Assembly: GCA_937872465.1 (NCBI GenBank)
Contig: CALMSR010000014.1
Span: forward strand, 186,001-250,000
DNA: 64,000 bases
Direction of reading: 5' to 3'
Source of the DNA: an uncultured Paracoccaceae bacterium
GTDB taxonomy: Bacteria > Pseudomonadota > Alphaproteobacteria > Rhodobacterales > Rhodobacteraceae
Below are positions 1-12,914 of the stretch, one piece after another. The notes below the pieces were generated by a model. The model searched no databases, had not been told where the DNA came from, and worked only from the letters and a program-made list of their open reading frames with translations. The translations under genes were made by a program, and so were the position numbers. The stretch's first letter is position 1. Each line of letters starts with the position of its first letter.

Positions 1-436
1 AGACCACGCCGCGGTCGAAGCCGTGGAAGGTGATGTCGCCGCCGTCCTGCGCCACCGCGGGGCGGACGCGGGTGTCGAGCAGTTCCTTGATCTGGTTCAC
101 GATCTCCTGGTCGGGGCCGTCATGCTGGGCATGGCCGACCGCGCCTTCCGCGCCCTCGATGGCGGGCTCGCCCGACTGGAAATGCTCCATGATCGCACCG
201 AGGATCCCGGGCTTGATATGCGGCCATTCAACCTCCCCGGATTTGGTGACGGTCACGAAATCGGCGCCGAGGAAGACCCCCGTCACGCTGCCGGTCGCGA
301 AGATGCGCCGCGCGAGCGGTGAAACCGCGGCCGCGGCCTCGTTCGGAAAATCGGCGGCGCCGCCGGAGAGGACCGCCTGGCCGGGAAGGAACTTGAGCGT
401 CGCCGGATTCGGCGTGGATTCGGTCTGGATGAACAT
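1..436 (-). CDS. NifU-family Fe-S scaffold/carrier protein (Nfu type), C-terminus cut
   Basis: Reads leftward from ATG at 436 and runs off the window edge. The N-terminus (MFIQTESTPNPATLKFLPG) is the hallmark of the Nfu N-terminal domain, which is followed at about residues 110-145 by the start of the NifU C-terminal domain (IKELLDTRVRPAVAQDGGD, then FHGFDRGVV). The Cys-x-x-Cys pair that binds the cluster would lie just beyond base 1 and cannot be checked. The family acts in the cytoplasm, passing assembled Fe-S clusters to apo-enzymes. About 145 of an expected 185-190 residues are present. Family assignment is firm. Confidence 0.9.
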   Translation of the reverse strand, partial: MFIQTESTPNPATLKFLPGQAVLSGGAADFPNEAAAAVSPLARRIFATGSVTGVFLGADFVTVTKSGEVEWPHIKPGILGAIMEHFQSGEPAIEGAEGAVGHAQHDGPDQEIVNQIKELLDTRVRPAVAQDGGDITFHGFDRGVV

Positions 437-545
437 CGTCGTGCCTCTGGAGGATGCTCCCTAGGTGCGACCGCGACGGGTCCGAGTCAACCCTGCGGGG
501 GTGCCGGGCCGAGGGCGGTCGTCGTGGAGTCCGGTCGGAACCGGG

Positions 546-574
546 GTGACAAGGGCACGGATTTGCGCTATCAC
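546..574 (+). promoter_or_regulatory. Candidate sigma-70 promoter for the first ABC exporter gene
   Basis: GTGACA at 546-551 and TATCAC at 569-574 are separated by 17 bases and lie 133 bases upstream of the ATG at 707. The gap 437-706 holds no other convincing gene. Prediction by eye only. Confidence 0.25.
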
Positions 575-706
575 ACCTGCCGCAACCCGAAGGAGACGCT
601 GCATGGAAGTGATCCGGAGACAAGCCCGCTTCTAGCCGGCCCCGGATCGGGCCGTCTGGCCCCCGTCGCATTTCGTCACTCTCGTTGCCGCCGAAAGGCC
701 CCCCCG

Positions 707-2560
<1,854 letters not shown>

Positions 2561-2636
2561 CCGGCGGCAATCTCAGCAGCGTTGACGCATGGCCGCGCAT
2601 GCTGGAATGCTCTCTCAGCGACGATAGGGGGACTTC

Positions 2637-4241
2637 ATGGACAACGAGCCGTTGCGTCAGCAGGGAGAGTTTGCGGAATATGCCGACGAGGCCGCGCCGA
2701 GCCAGCGCTCGGCGCGCATGATCTGGGGGCTGCGCGCCGGCGGCCTCGCCGCCGCCCTGCTGGTCTGGCTGCTGCTGGGCGGCTCGGAGGGGCTGAGCCC
2801 CGACGCCCGCTGGGTGGCGGCGGTCGGCACGCTGATGGCGATCTGGTGGATGACCGAGGCGATCCCGCTCTCGGCCACCTCGCTCCTGCCGATCGTGTTG
2901 ATCCCGATGCTGACCGATCGCACCGTCGGCGAGGCGACTGCGCCCTATGCCAGCTCCATCGTCTTCCTCTTCCTCGGCGGCTTCCTGATCGCCATCGCCA
3001 TGGAGAAGTGGAACCTGCACCGCCGCGTCGCGCTGCTGACGCTGCGCCGCGTCGGGGTCGAGCCGAAGCGCATCGTGCTCGGCCTGATGCTCGCCACCGG
3101 CTTCCTCTCGATGTGGGTGTCGAACACCGCCACCACGCTGATGATGCTGCCGATCGGCCTCTCGGTGCTGGCGCTCGTGACCGAGCGCGCCGGCCCGGGA
3201 GCCGTGGAGAAGATCCCCGAGCACGAGCACCACCATCTCGGCCACGTCGACCCGATCCGCGACGACAACCTGCGCCGCTTCGGCGTCTGCCTGACGCTCG
3301 CCATCGCCTGGTCGGCGACCATGGGCGGGCTCGGCACGCTGCTCGGCTCGCCGCCGAACGCCATCGTCGCGGGCTACGCCGCCGACGAGCTCGGCCGCGA
3401 CATCGGGTTCCTGGAATGGATGATGCTCGGCCTGCCGCTCGCCATCGTCTTCATCTTCATCGGCTGGTTCATGATGACCCGGGTGCTCTACCCCTTCCGC
3501 ATCGCCGAGATCCCCGGCGGGCGGCAGATGATCGACGACGAGATCGCGAAGCTCGGCCCGCTCGGGCAGGGCGAGAAGATGGTGATGATCGTCTTCGGCG
3601 CCGCCGCCTTCCTCTGGGTGGTGCCCGGCCTGCTCGCCAGCATCCCGGGCGTCGGCGCGCTGCTCGGGCCGCTCGGCGATCTCGACGACACCGCCATCGC
3701 CATCGCCGCCGGCATCGCCATGTTCATCCTGCCCGGACGCGGCCGCACCGTGATGGTGCTGGACTGGAAGGACGCCGAGGACGGCCTGCCCTGGGGCGTG
3801 CTGCTGCTCTTCGGCGGCGGGCTCAGCCTCGCCGGCGCGGTCGCGGCGACCGGGCTCGACGGCTGGTTCGGCGAACAGGTCACCGGCCTCGGGGCGCTGC
3901 CGCCGGTGCTGCTGGTCGCCGCGGTGGTGACGATCGTGCTGTTCCTGACCGAGATCACCTCGAACACCGCCACCGCCGCCACCTTCATCCCGATCCTCGG
4001 CGGCGTCGCGGTCGGCATCGGCGCCGACGCCATGTCGCTGCTGATCCCGGCCGCCTTCGCCGCCACCTGCGCCTTCATGCTGCCGGTGGGAACGCCGCCC
4101 AATGCCATCGTCTTCGGCACCGGTGCCGTGACCATCGGCCAGATGGCCCGTGGCGGCGTGGTGCTGAACCTGATCGGCATCGTGCTGATCACCGGCTTCT
4201 GCTACTATCTCGGCGGTCTGGCGCTCGGCCTGCAATTCTGA
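2637..4241 (+). CDS. SLC13/DASS-family anion:sodium symporter
   Basis: 534-residue polytopic membrane protein of the divalent anion:Na+ symporter family, which imports dicarboxylates or sulfate. Both diagnostic Ser-Asn-Thr motifs are present in the two inverted repeats: SNTATTLMMLP near residue 162 and SNTATAATFIP near residue 442, with GTPPNAIVFG near 480. An insertion rich in acid and His (EHEHHHLGHVDP) sits in a cytoplasmic loop near residue 198. AGGGGG seven bases before the ATG is a good ribosome binding site. It lies 76 bases after one ABC exporter gene and before a second, on the same strand. Substrate is not determinable. Confidence 0.9.
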   Translation: MDNEPLRQQGEFAEYADEAAPSQRSARMIWGLRAGGLAAALLVWLLLGGSEGLSPDARWVAAVGTLMAIWWMTEAIPLSATSLLPIVLIPMLTDRTVGEATAPYASSIVFLFLGGFLIAIAMEKWNLHRRVALLTLRRVGVEPKRIVLGLMLATGFLSMWVSNTATTLMMLPIGLSVLALVTERAGPGAVEKIPEHEHHHLGHVDPIRDDNLRRFGVCLTLAIAWSATMGGLGTLLGSPPNAIVAGYAADELGRDIGFLEWMMLGLPLAIVFIFIGWFMMTRVLYPFRIAEIPGGRQMIDDEIAKLGPLGQGEKMVMIVFGAAAFLWVVPGLLASIPGVGALLGPLGDLDDTAIAIAAGIAMFILPGRGRTVMVLDWKDAEDGLPWGVLLLFGGGLSLAGAVAATGLDGWFGEQVTGLGALPPVLLVAAVVTIVLFLTEITSNTATAATFIPILGGVAVGIGADAMSLLIPAAFAATCAFMLPVGTPPNAIVFGTGAVTIGQMARGGVVLNLIGIVLITGFCYYLGGLALGLQF

Positions 4242-4468
4242 TCGCGGCGGGGCGCGGACCGTCGCCGCGCCCCGCCCCGCATTGCCATCCTGTGCCGACC
4301 CTCTACCATTCGGCGCATGGATCGCGTAGATCCGTCCCGCCCCGGCCGGCGGCGCAGCCGGCCCGCGGGTCCGAATGTCGTTCGCGGGAAGCTGCCGAAG
4401 ATGAGCCCGAGCCATCCCCATTCCCTGCCCGGAGCGGCCCGCGCGGGCGACTCCCGCCGCGCAGCCGC

Positions 4469-6298
<1,830 letters not shown>

Positions 6299-6300
6299 GT

Positions 6301-7494
6301 TCAGCCGGCCTCGATCCTCAGCCGTTCGCCGGGCCGGCCATGCGCCTGGGCGCGCCCGCTGGCGAGCCCCGCGCCCACGAGCTTGTTGTCGGCAACCGAC
6401 AGGAGACGGAAGCTGATCGACGCTTCGGCGATCAGGTTCACCGTGTCCTTCCCGAACAGCCAGTTGCGGTCCGCGATGTCCTGCTGGACCTGCCCGCCAT
6501 GCGCGCGAACCAGCAGCACATGCGTGAACTTCGCGTCCGTCCCGTAGAGCCTCTCGTATAGCGCGGCCTCGACGATCGGCGCGCGGGATCGTCCCGCCGG
6601 AACGCTGCGGAGGCTGGCCTCGAGCCCGACGACCGCGGCGGTCGCCGCCTCGATCTCGGCCAGAAGCAGGGCCTCGGGAGTGCCCGGCTTCGGGCGCTCC
6701 GCGTCGGGGGGAAACCTGCGCAATCGGGCCTCGACCAGATCCGTGCGGGCGTCGCCCAGCGTCTTGAGCACGGTCCAGATCCCGCTCTCCTCCACCAGGC
6801 GGAAGCGATCCTCCACGACCGTCGCCTGGGCCTTCTCCTTCAGGAGCATCTCGCAGACCAGCGTGGCTGCCGCCTCGTCGTCGGCGGCGAGGTCCACGAC
6901 GGACTGGCTGTGATCCGTCCTGAACATCGAGAGGATGCCCGGCAGCGCCGCAACCGCTGCTGCACCGACGCCGAGCAGGCCGGGGGCGAAGGCCAGGTCG
7001 GTTTTCGGATCTCCGGGGTCCGCGCCCTTGTTCGCCTTCCCGGTCACCTCCCTGGCCCGCGCGATCACCGAATCGCTCGCCGTCTTGACTTCGAGATAGG
7101 CGGCCCCGGTCGAGGCGAGGTCGACCTCGCTGGTCACCAGAACGACGTCGCGGGACCCGAGACCGATCTTCGGTTCGAGCTTCCGCGCGGCATCCTCGAG
7201 TGCCATCTGCCCCAGGATCGCGGAACGGCCGATCCGTCCCTCCGGAACGGTGATCTTCCCCGACTCGATCGCCCCGAAATCGGGAACGAGCGCCTTCCAG
7301 CGCGCGATTTCTGCGTCGGCCTCAAGCTTGCGCGCTTCCGTGTCGATCTTCGCGGCCTCGGCCACGAGCTTTGTGACTTCGGCCTCGGCCTTGCTTCTGG
7401 CGGCTTCCGCCTCCGCCCTCAGCTTGGCCGCTTCCGCAGTCAGCTTGTCGGCTTCGGCCGTGGCCTTCGCAGTCCCGTTGTCTGCATCGTTCAT
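6301..7494 (-). CDS. Unrecognised protein: long Ala/Glu/Lys coiled coil plus one membrane segment
   Basis: 397 residues, reading from ATG at 7494 (MNDADNGT). Residues about 5-70 are an uninterrupted coiled coil of A-E-A-x-K-L repeats. A middle region (about 80-165) contains VVLVTSEVDLAST. One hydrophobic stretch follows near 185 (GLLGVGAAAVAALPGILSMF), then a mixed alpha/beta C-terminal region with a further helical segment. There is no signal peptide, so it is probably anchored from the cytoplasm. It converges with the ABC exporter gene, leaving two bases between stops, and is divergent from tlyA. I do not recognise the family. Codon use resembles its neighbours, so recent transfer is not obvious. 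Real gene likely; function unknown. Confidence 0.7.
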   Translation of the reverse strand: MNDADNGTAKATAEADKLTAEAAKLRAEAEAARSKAEAEVTKLVAEAAKIDTEARKLEADAEIARWKALVPDFGAIESGKITVPEGRIGRSAILGQMALEDAARKLEPKIGLGSRDVVLVTSEVDLASTGAAYLEVKTASDSVIARAREVTGKANKGADPGDPKTDLAFAPGLLGVGAAAVAALPGILSMFRTDHSQSVVDLAADDEAAATLVCEMLLKEKAQATVVEDRFRLVEESGIWTVLKTLGDARTDLVEARLRRFPPDAERPKPGTPEALLLAEIEAATAAVVGLEASLRSVPAGRSRAPIVEAALYERLYGTDAKFTHVLLVRAHGGQVQQDIADRNWLFGKDTVNLIAEASISFRLLSVADNKLVGAGLASGRAQAHGRPGERLRIEAG

Positions 7495-7587
7495 TCCCGT
7501 CTCTCCCCCCCGCGTCGAACAACATGGCGGCCACCGGGTTCGTCTTGTCAATGCGCGCTACTAGGCATTCCGCGCAATCTGCGGCAC

Positions 7588-8334
7588 ATGGGACGGATGC
7601 TTCCGAAACTGCGCCTCGATGCGGCCCTGGTCGCCGCCGGCCTCGCCCCCAGCCGCGCCCGCGCCCGGGCGCTCATCGCAGCCGGGGTCGTGACCGTCGC
7701 GGGACGACCCACCCGCAGGCCCTCGACACCGGTTCCGCCGGATGCATCCCTCGCGCTGACCCATGACCCGGTTCCCTATGTCTCGCGCGCCGCGCTCAAG
7801 CTCGCCCATGCGCTCGCCACCTTCGCGCTCGACCCCGCCGGTGGGATCGCGCTCGACCTCGGGGCCTCCACCGGCGGCTTCACGGAAGTCCTGCTCGAGG
7901 CGGGCGCGGCCGAGGTCTGGGCGGTCGACGTCGGCCACGGCCAGATGGCGGCGCGGCTCCGCGGCGATCCGCGGGTGCGGCTGATCGAGGGGTTGAATGC
8001 GCGCGACCTGACCGCCGCGCATGTGCCGCCGCCGGACTGGATCACCGCCGATCTCGCCTTCATCGCGCTGTCCAAGGCGCTGCCGCCGGCGCTGGCACTG
8101 GCGCGGCCCGGCGCCACGCTGGTCGCGCTGATCAAGCCGCAGTTCGAGGTCGGCCCGGCCCATGTGGGCAAGGGCGGGATCGTGCGCGACGCCGGTGCCG
8201 TCGCCGCGGCGCGCGCCGGGGTGCGCGATTTCCTCGTCGGCGCCGGCTGGGCGGTGCAGGGCGAGGCGGCGAGCCCGATCGCGGGCGGGGACGGCAATGC
8301 CGAATACCTGATCGCGGCGCGGAAGCCCGGCTAG
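7588..8334 (+). CDS. tlyA: TlyA-family rRNA 2'-O-methyltransferase
   Basis: 248 residues. An N-terminal S4 RNA-binding domain (LRLDAALVAAGLAPSRARAR, then VVTVAGRP) is followed by an FtsJ/RrmJ-type methyltransferase fold with the SAM-binding motif ALDLGASTGGFTEVLL near residue 88 and IKPQFEVG near 182. In characterised bacteria TlyA methylates ribose 2'-OH groups of 16S/23S rRNA and affects capreomycin sensitivity; the old name hemolysin A is misleading. Start at 7588, or MLPKL nine bases downstream. Its stop shares the palindrome CTAG with the stop of the convergent VOC gene. Confidence 0.88.
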   Translation: MGRMLPKLRLDAALVAAGLAPSRARARALIAAGVVTVAGRPTRRPSTPVPPDASLALTHDPVPYVSRAALKLAHALATFALDPAGGIALDLGASTGGFTEVLLEAGAAEVWAVDVGHGQMAARLRGDPRVRLIEGLNARDLTAAHVPPPDWITADLAFIALSKALPPALALARPGATLVALIKPQFEVGPAHVGKGGIVRDAGAVAAARAGVRDFLVGAGWAVQGEAASPIAGGDGNAEYLIAARKPG

Positions 8335-8813
8335 GCCTCGGCCAGGAGCCCGGCCAGGTCGAGCCGCCGCGTGACCATGGCGATCCTGCCCTGGGCGTCG
8401 CGCGGCCATTCCTCCGGCGGGCGGTCGCGGTAGAGCTCCACGCCGTTGCCGTCGGGATCGTCGAGATAGAGCGCCTCGGAGACCCCGTGGTCGGAGGCGC
8501 CGGCGAGCGCGATCCCCGCCGCCTGCACCCGGCGCAGCGCCTGCGCGAGATCGCGGCGGGTCGGGTAGAGGATGGCGGTGTGGTAGAGGCCGGTGTGGCC
8601 CGGCGGCGGCGGGGTGCCGCCCCGGCTCTCCCAGGTGTTGAGCCCGATGTGGTGATGGTAGCCGCCTGCCGAGACGAAGAGCGCCTGGTCGCCGTAGCGC
8701 GCCTGCACCTCGAAGCCCAGCACGCCACAATAGAAGGCCGCCGCCCGGTCGAGATCGGCCACCTTGAGATGCACATGCCCGATCCTGGTGCCGGGCGGAA
8801 TGGAATAGGACAT
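8331..8813 (-). CDS. VOC-family (glyoxalase/extradiol dioxygenase-like) metalloprotein
   Basis: 160 residues, start MSYSIPPGTRIGHVHLKV at 8813. The vicinal-oxygen-chelate fold is shown by GHVHLKVADLDRAAAFYCGV with a metal-ligand His near residue 13, YHHHIGLNTW near residue 54, HTAILYP near 76 and DDPDGNGVELY with the ligand Glu near 124. The arrangement resembles catechol-2,3-dioxygenase-like (CatE/YfiE-type) members, but the substrate cannot be assigned. It converges with tlyA (stop codons overlap) and is divergent from the RNA methyltransferase gene across an 81-base gap. Confidence 0.85.
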   Translation of the reverse strand: MSYSIPPGTRIGHVHLKVADLDRAAAFYCGVLGFEVQARYGDQALFVSAGGYHHHIGLNTWESRGGTPPPPGHTGLYHTAILYPTRRDLAQALRRVQAAGIALAGASDHGVSEALYLDDPDGNGVELYRDRPPEEWPRDAQGRIAMVTRRLDLAGLLAEA

Positions 8814-8894
8814 CGCGCGCCTTCCCTTGCTGCGTGCTCCGCGGCACCGTAATCCCGGCCCAGCCGCCGCGACAGGCGAAACTTCGCAGACACC

Positions 8895-10118
8895 ATGGAC
8901 GACAGCAGGCCCGAGATCACCATCGACCGCCTCGGCCGCGAGGGCGACGGCCTTTCGGGCGGGATCCGCGCCGCCTTCACCCTGCCCGGCGAGCGGGTGC
9001 GCGGGCCGGTCGCGGAGGGGCGCATGGCGCCGGTCGAGATCCTCGCCCCCTCGCCGGAGCGCGTCGCCCCGGTCTGCCGGCATTTCGGCGCCTGCGGCGG
9101 CTGCGCCCTGCAGCATGGCACGGATGCCTTCCTCGCCGGCTGGAAGGCCGAGACCATCGTCCGCGCGCTGGCCGCCCGGGGGCTGGCCGCCGAGATCCGG
9201 CCGGTGCTGATCTCGCCGCCGCGCTCGCGGCGTCGCGCGGTGTTCGCCGGCCGCCGCACGCGCAAGGGCGCGGTGGTGGGGTTCCATGGCCGGCGCTCGG
9301 AAGACCTGGTCGCCGTCCTGGAATGCCATCTGGTCGTCCCGGCGATCCTCGCGATCCTGCCGGCGCTCGCGGTGCTGACCCGCGCCGCCGCCTCGCGCTC
9401 GGGCGAAGTGCGCTTCACCGTCACCGAGAGCCCCGCCGGGCTCGACATCGACGGCGTCGGGGGGCGGCGGCCCTCCGGGGAGGCGGTGGCGGATTTCCTC
9501 GGCCATGCCGATGCCGCCGCCGTCGCCCGTCTCGCCTGGGAGGGCGAGCCGATCGCCCAGCGCCGGCCGCCCCTGCAACCCATGGGTGCCGCGCGGGTGG
9601 TCCCACCCCCCGGCGCCTTCCTCCAGGCCACGCGGGAAGGTGCGGCGGCGCTGGTCGCGGCGGTCCACGAATGCCTCGGTCCCGCCCGGCGGGTCGCGGA
9701 TCTCTTCGCCGGCTGCGGCACCTTCGCCCTGCCGCTGGCGGAGGTCGCCGAGGTCCATGCGGTGGAGGCCGAGCCCGCGATGCTCGCCGCGCTCGATGCC
9801 GGCTGGCGGGGGGCGCCCGGGCTCCGCCGGGTCACGACCGAGGTCCGCGACCTCTTCCGCCGTCCGATGCTGGCGGCGGAACTCGCGCGTTTCGACGGGG
9901 TCGCCTTCGACCCGCCCCGCGCCGGGGCCGAGGCGCAGGCGCAAGCGCTGGCGGCCTCGGCGGTGCCGCGGATCGCGGCGGTCTCGTGCAATCCGGCGAG
10001 CTTCGCGCGGGACGCGACGATCCTCGTGGCGGGCGGCTATCGGCTCGACTGGGTGCAGCCCGTCGACCAGTTCCGCTGGTCGGGCCATGTGGAGCTGGCG
10101 GCGCGTTTCAGCCGCTGA
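8895..10118 (+). CDS. TrmA/RlmD-family 4Fe-4S uracil-C5 RNA methyltransferase
   Basis: 407 residues. After a short TRAM-like N-terminus comes the iron-sulfur ligand set CRHFGACGGCALQH near residue 61, with a further Cys at about 141 (LECHLV). The C-terminal SAM domain shows LFAGCGTFALPLAE near 276, FDPPRAGA near 338 and the catalytic/base region VSCNPASFARD near 364. This family makes 5-methyluridine in rRNA or tRNA. Which RNA and position is modified cannot be read from sequence, so no symbol is given. It stands alone and converges with the outer-membrane gene three bases downstream. Confidence 0.9.
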   Translation: MDDSRPEITIDRLGREGDGLSGGIRAAFTLPGERVRGPVAEGRMAPVEILAPSPERVAPVCRHFGACGGCALQHGTDAFLAGWKAETIVRALAARGLAAEIRPVLISPPRSRRRAVFAGRRTRKGAVVGFHGRRSEDLVAVLECHLVVPAILAILPALAVLTRAAASRSGEVRFTVTESPAGLDIDGVGGRRPSGEAVADFLGHADAAAVARLAWEGEPIAQRRPPLQPMGAARVVPPPGAFLQATREGAAALVAAVHECLGPARRVADLFAGCGTFALPLAEVAEVHAVEAEPAMLAALDAGWRGAPGLRRVTTEVRDLFRRPMLAAELARFDGVAFDPPRAGAEAQAQALAASAVPRIAAVSCNPASFARDATILVAGGYRLDWVQPVDQFRWSGHVELAARFSR

Positions 10119-10121
10119 GGC

Positions 10122-10919
10122 TCAGCCCTTGGGGAAGAGCAGGACCAGCGCCGCGCGGGCGCCCCAGCCGTCGGGGCCGTAATCGGGCGACTCGGCCCAG
10201 TAGCGTGCGCCGACCTGGAGCTGGAGCGGCTGGTTGCCGGGCTTGAACATCTGCGCGACCATGAAGTTGATCGGAACCGACCACTGGTCGTTCTCCCAGT
10301 CGTAGGTGGATTCGGAGTTGACCGTGAAGGACGTCGCCTTGGCCGTCGTGTAGCTGAGGAAAGGCTGCAGGAAGGTCGCGGAGAGGTCGCCGTCCCTGCT
10401 GTTGCCGGTGACCGACCAGATGTGATTGGCGAGCCCCCCGTAGGTCCAGCCGCCCGATTGTCTGAGGGCGACGCCGGTGACGCCGGCGCCCCATTGGTTG
10501 GCAGCGATGCCGTCGGTCGCCGTGGGCACCTGGAAGGCAGGGCCGACACCCCAGATCAGCCCGAAGCTCGTCGGCTGCTTCGGCGAGAAGAAGAAGCTCT
10601 GAGTCGTGTTGCCAAAGCCGGACTGCGATCCCTCGTCGGGGACGACGCCGTCCTGCCAGACCACGGGCAGGATTGTGCGCGAGATGACGTTCCAGTTGGG
10701 GCTGATCGAGAACGGGATCACCGGCTGGATGTTGACATAGGACTGGTGCCCGTCGCCGTCCAGGCCGAAGCCGTCGTTGTAATTGTACTGGAACGGGACG
10801 CTGATCAGGCTCGCGACCGGGTTGGAGAGCTTCTTGGCCAGATCGGCTTGATCGGACTGGGCGAAGGCGGCCGGCGCCAGGGCGGCGAGGACGGCGGCAA
10901 GCAGCGTGCTCCGGGTCAT
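10122..10919 (-). CDS. Secreted outer-membrane beta-barrel-like protein
   Basis: 265 residues with a clear Sec signal peptide (MTRSTLLAAVLAALAPAAFA, cleavage after residue 20). The mature part alternates aromatic and polar residues in repeated strands (VPFQYNYND, YVNIQPVIPFS, WNVISRTILPVVW, TFLQPFLSYTT) and ends in a short hydrophobic strand AALVLLFPKG, as expected of a beta-barrel. It resembles the neuromedin-U-annotated or transporter-like barrel group found widely in Proteobacteria, whose function is not settled. ATG at 10919 was chosen because it starts the signal peptide directly. Confidence 0.75.
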   Translation of the reverse strand: MTRSTLLAAVLAALAPAAFAQSDQADLAKKLSNPVASLISVPFQYNYNDGFGLDGDGHQSYVNIQPVIPFSISPNWNVISRTILPVVWQDGVVPDEGSQSGFGNTTQSFFFSPKQPTSFGLIWGVGPAFQVPTATDGIAANQWGAGVTGVALRQSGGWTYGGLANHIWSVTGNSRDGDLSATFLQPFLSYTTAKATSFTVNSESTYDWENDQWSVPINFMVAQMFKPGNQPLQLQVGARYWAESPDYGPDGWGARAALVLLFPKG

Positions 10920-11055
10920 TGTGCGGCTCTCCGAGTGGCGGCTTGACTCAGTTTGCATGCGGCTCCGGGAACCGCAAGGTCGCGTCGGCAGGCGGGATCC
11001 GCCCGGGGAATTGCCGTCGCGTGCTGCCTCGGCCCGGTGCCGAGCCGGACTTTCG

Positions 11056-11613
11056 CTATTTCGGATCGATCCGGCTGATCTTCGAGCCCTCCAGGGTTAC
11101 CCCGGCCATCAGGCCCTTCTGGTCGGTGACGAAGGCGATGATCGGGTCCTGCAGGGTGCCGGAATTCACGTCGACATTGGCGCCCGTGTTCACCACCGCG
11201 ACATTGGCATCCGCGCCGAGCACGAAGCCCTTGGCTGTCTCGAGCTGGCGCAGCGCCTCCTCGGTCATGAAATAGATCACCTGCCCGTAGGATTGCGCCC
11301 CGGCCTGAAATCCGAACGAGGCCGAGGCGATGTTGTAATAGGCCACCGACGCGCCGCCCCGTCGCAGCACGCCCTCGCCGTACTGACCGCCGAGCCCGAA
11401 GCCCGCCTTGACGATGTCGGGAAAGATCAGCACCGCGACCGCCTTCGCGTCCACGGCCTGCGCGGTCGCGGATTCCGAAAGCAGGCGGTTGAGCACCAGA
11501 TCCGCCCGGGTGTCGATCTCGGTCCGGCTCGCCGCCTGCGCCGCCGCCGTGGCAAGGACCGCGGCCGCGCCGAGACACGCCGCCAGCATCCAGTTCCGCA
11601 TCCATCCGGTCAT
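11056..11613 (-). CDS. SYLF (YSC84) lipid-binding-domain protein, exported
   Basis: 185 residues. An N-terminal signal (MTGWMRNWMLAACLGAAAVL, ending AAAQA) is followed by a SYLF domain: AVLIFPDIVKAGFGLGGQYGEGVL near residue 65, YYNIASASFGFQAGAQSYG near 97 and VLGADANVAVVNTGANVD near 134. The SYLF domain of YSC84/SH3YL1 binds phosphoinositides in eukaryotes; the bacterial proteins are periplasmic and of unclear role. Start at 11613 places the signal at the N-terminus; an upstream in-frame Met adds 12 residues. Confidence 0.85.
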   Translation of the reverse strand: MTGWMRNWMLAACLGAAAVLATAAAQAASRTEIDTRADLVLNRLLSESATAQAVDAKAVAVLIFPDIVKAGFGLGGQYGEGVLRRGGASVAYYNIASASFGFQAGAQSYGQVIYFMTEEALRQLETAKGFVLGADANVAVVNTGANVDVNSGTLQDPIIAFVTDQKGLMAGVTLEGSKISRIDPK

Positions 11614-11694
11614 CGTCGCGATCCCCTGTTCCGGCCTTTTCGACGCCACCCGCTTCCTAGCGCACCTGGCCCCCGCCGGGCCAGCGCAAAGCGA

Positions 11695-12795
11695 TCACCC
11701 GATCCTGCCCCGCACGCTGCCGGTCTGGCCGCGGTCGAGGAGCAGCTGGTCTAGCAGCACGCAGGCCAGCATCGCCTCGCCCACCGGCACCGCGCGGATG
11801 CCGACGCAGGGGTCGTGGCGGCCCTTGGTGACGATCTCGGTCTCCGCGCCGGCGGTGGTGACGGTCCGCCGCGGCGTCAGGATCGACGAGGTCGGCTTGA
11901 CCGCGAAGCGCGCCACGATGTCCTGCCCGGTGGAGATGCCGCCGAGGATGCCGCCGGCATGGTTCGAGGAATAGCGCGGGCCCGCGTCGCCCATGAAGAT
12001 CTCGTCGGCGTTCTCGGAGCCGGTCAGCGCCGCCGAGGCGAAGCCCGCGCCGATCTCCACGCCCTTGACCGCGTTGATCGACATCAGCGCCGCGGCGATC
12101 TCGGTGTCGAGCTTGGCATAGACCGGCGCGCCGAGGCCGGCGGGCACGCCGGCCGCCTGGACCTCGACGATCGCGCCGACCGAATTGCCGGACTTTCGCA
12201 GCCCGTCGAGATAACCGGCCCAGGCCTCCGCGGCCCCGGCATCGGGGCACCAGAAGGGATTGCGCGGCACCGCCTCCCAGTCCCAGGCGGTGCGGTCGAT
12301 CGCCCGGTCGCCGACCTGCACCAGCGCGCCGCGCACCGCGAGCCCCGGCACCAGCTCTGCCAGCACCCGCCGCGCCACCCCGCCGGCGGCGACCCGTGCG
12401 GCGGTCTCGCGGGCGCTCGACCGCCCGCCGCCGCGGTAGTCGCGCAGCCCGTATTTCAGGTGATAGGTGATGTCGGCATGGCCGGGGCGGAACTTCGCCG
12501 CGATGTCGCCGTAGTCCTTCGAGCGCTGGTCGGTGTTGCGGATCTGGAGCGCGATCGGCGTGCCGGTGGTGACCCCCTCGAAGGTGCCCGAGAGGATCTC
12601 GACCCGGTCGGCCTCCTGGCGCTGGGTGGTGAAGCGGCTCTGGCCGGGCCGGCGCGCGTCGAGCCAGGGCTGGATGTCGGACTCCGCGAGCGGCACGCCC
12701 GGCGGGCAGCCGTCCACCACGCAGCCCAGCGCCGGCCCGTGGCTCTCGCCCCAGGTGGTGACGCGGAAGAGATGGCCGAAGCTGTTCATGGACAT
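11695..12795 (-). CDS. aroC: Chorismate synthase
   Basis: 366 residues, the normal length. It converts 5-enolpyruvylshikimate-3-phosphate to chorismate using reduced FMN, the last shared step of aromatic amino acid synthesis. Family signatures: [18 protein letters not shown] at the N-terminus, [19 protein letters not shown] near residue 52, [17 protein letters not shown] near 125, [16 protein letters not shown] near 285 and [16 protein letters not shown] near 326. Start MSMNSF at 12795; a second Met two codons later is possible. It is the only aromatic-pathway gene in the window. Confidence 0.97.
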   Translation of the reverse strand: MSMNSFGHLFRVTTWGESHGPALGCVVDGCPPGVPLAESDIQPWLDARRPGQSRFTTQRQEADRVEILSGTFEGVTTGTPIALQIRNTDQRSKDYGDIAAKFRPGHADITYHLKYGLRDYRGGGRSSARETAARVAAGGVARRVLAELVPGLAVRGALVQVGDRAIDRTAWDWEAVPRNPFWCPDAGAAEAWAGYLDGLRKSGNSVGAIVEVQAAGVPAGLGAPVYAKLDTEIAAALMSINAVKGVEIGAGFASAALTGSENADEIFMGDAGPRYSSNHAGGILGGISTGQDIVARFAVKPTSSILTPRRTVTTAGAETEIVTKGRHDPCVGIRAVPVGEAMLACVLLDQLLLDRGQTGSVRGRIG

Positions 12796-12914
12796 GGGGC
12801 GCGGGATCTCCGGTCTGGCGACCCGCCTAGCCCAGCGCGGCGGCGAAGGAAAGCCTGATGCCGCGGGAGCGGGCGGAGCCATGCGCCGGCCCCGCCCCGG
12901 AGATCAGGCCCGCG

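Noticed and set aside
603..635. Ten-codon frame MEVIRRQARF after a good AAGGAG site, upstream of the first ABC gene
   Set aside because: Could be a leader peptide, but ten codons without a regulatory codon run or a following attenuator hairpin is too little evidence.
8331..8334. CTAG serving as stop codon for both tlyA and the VOC gene
   Set aside because: Real overlap, but a simple consequence of convergent packing; no regulatory meaning inferred.
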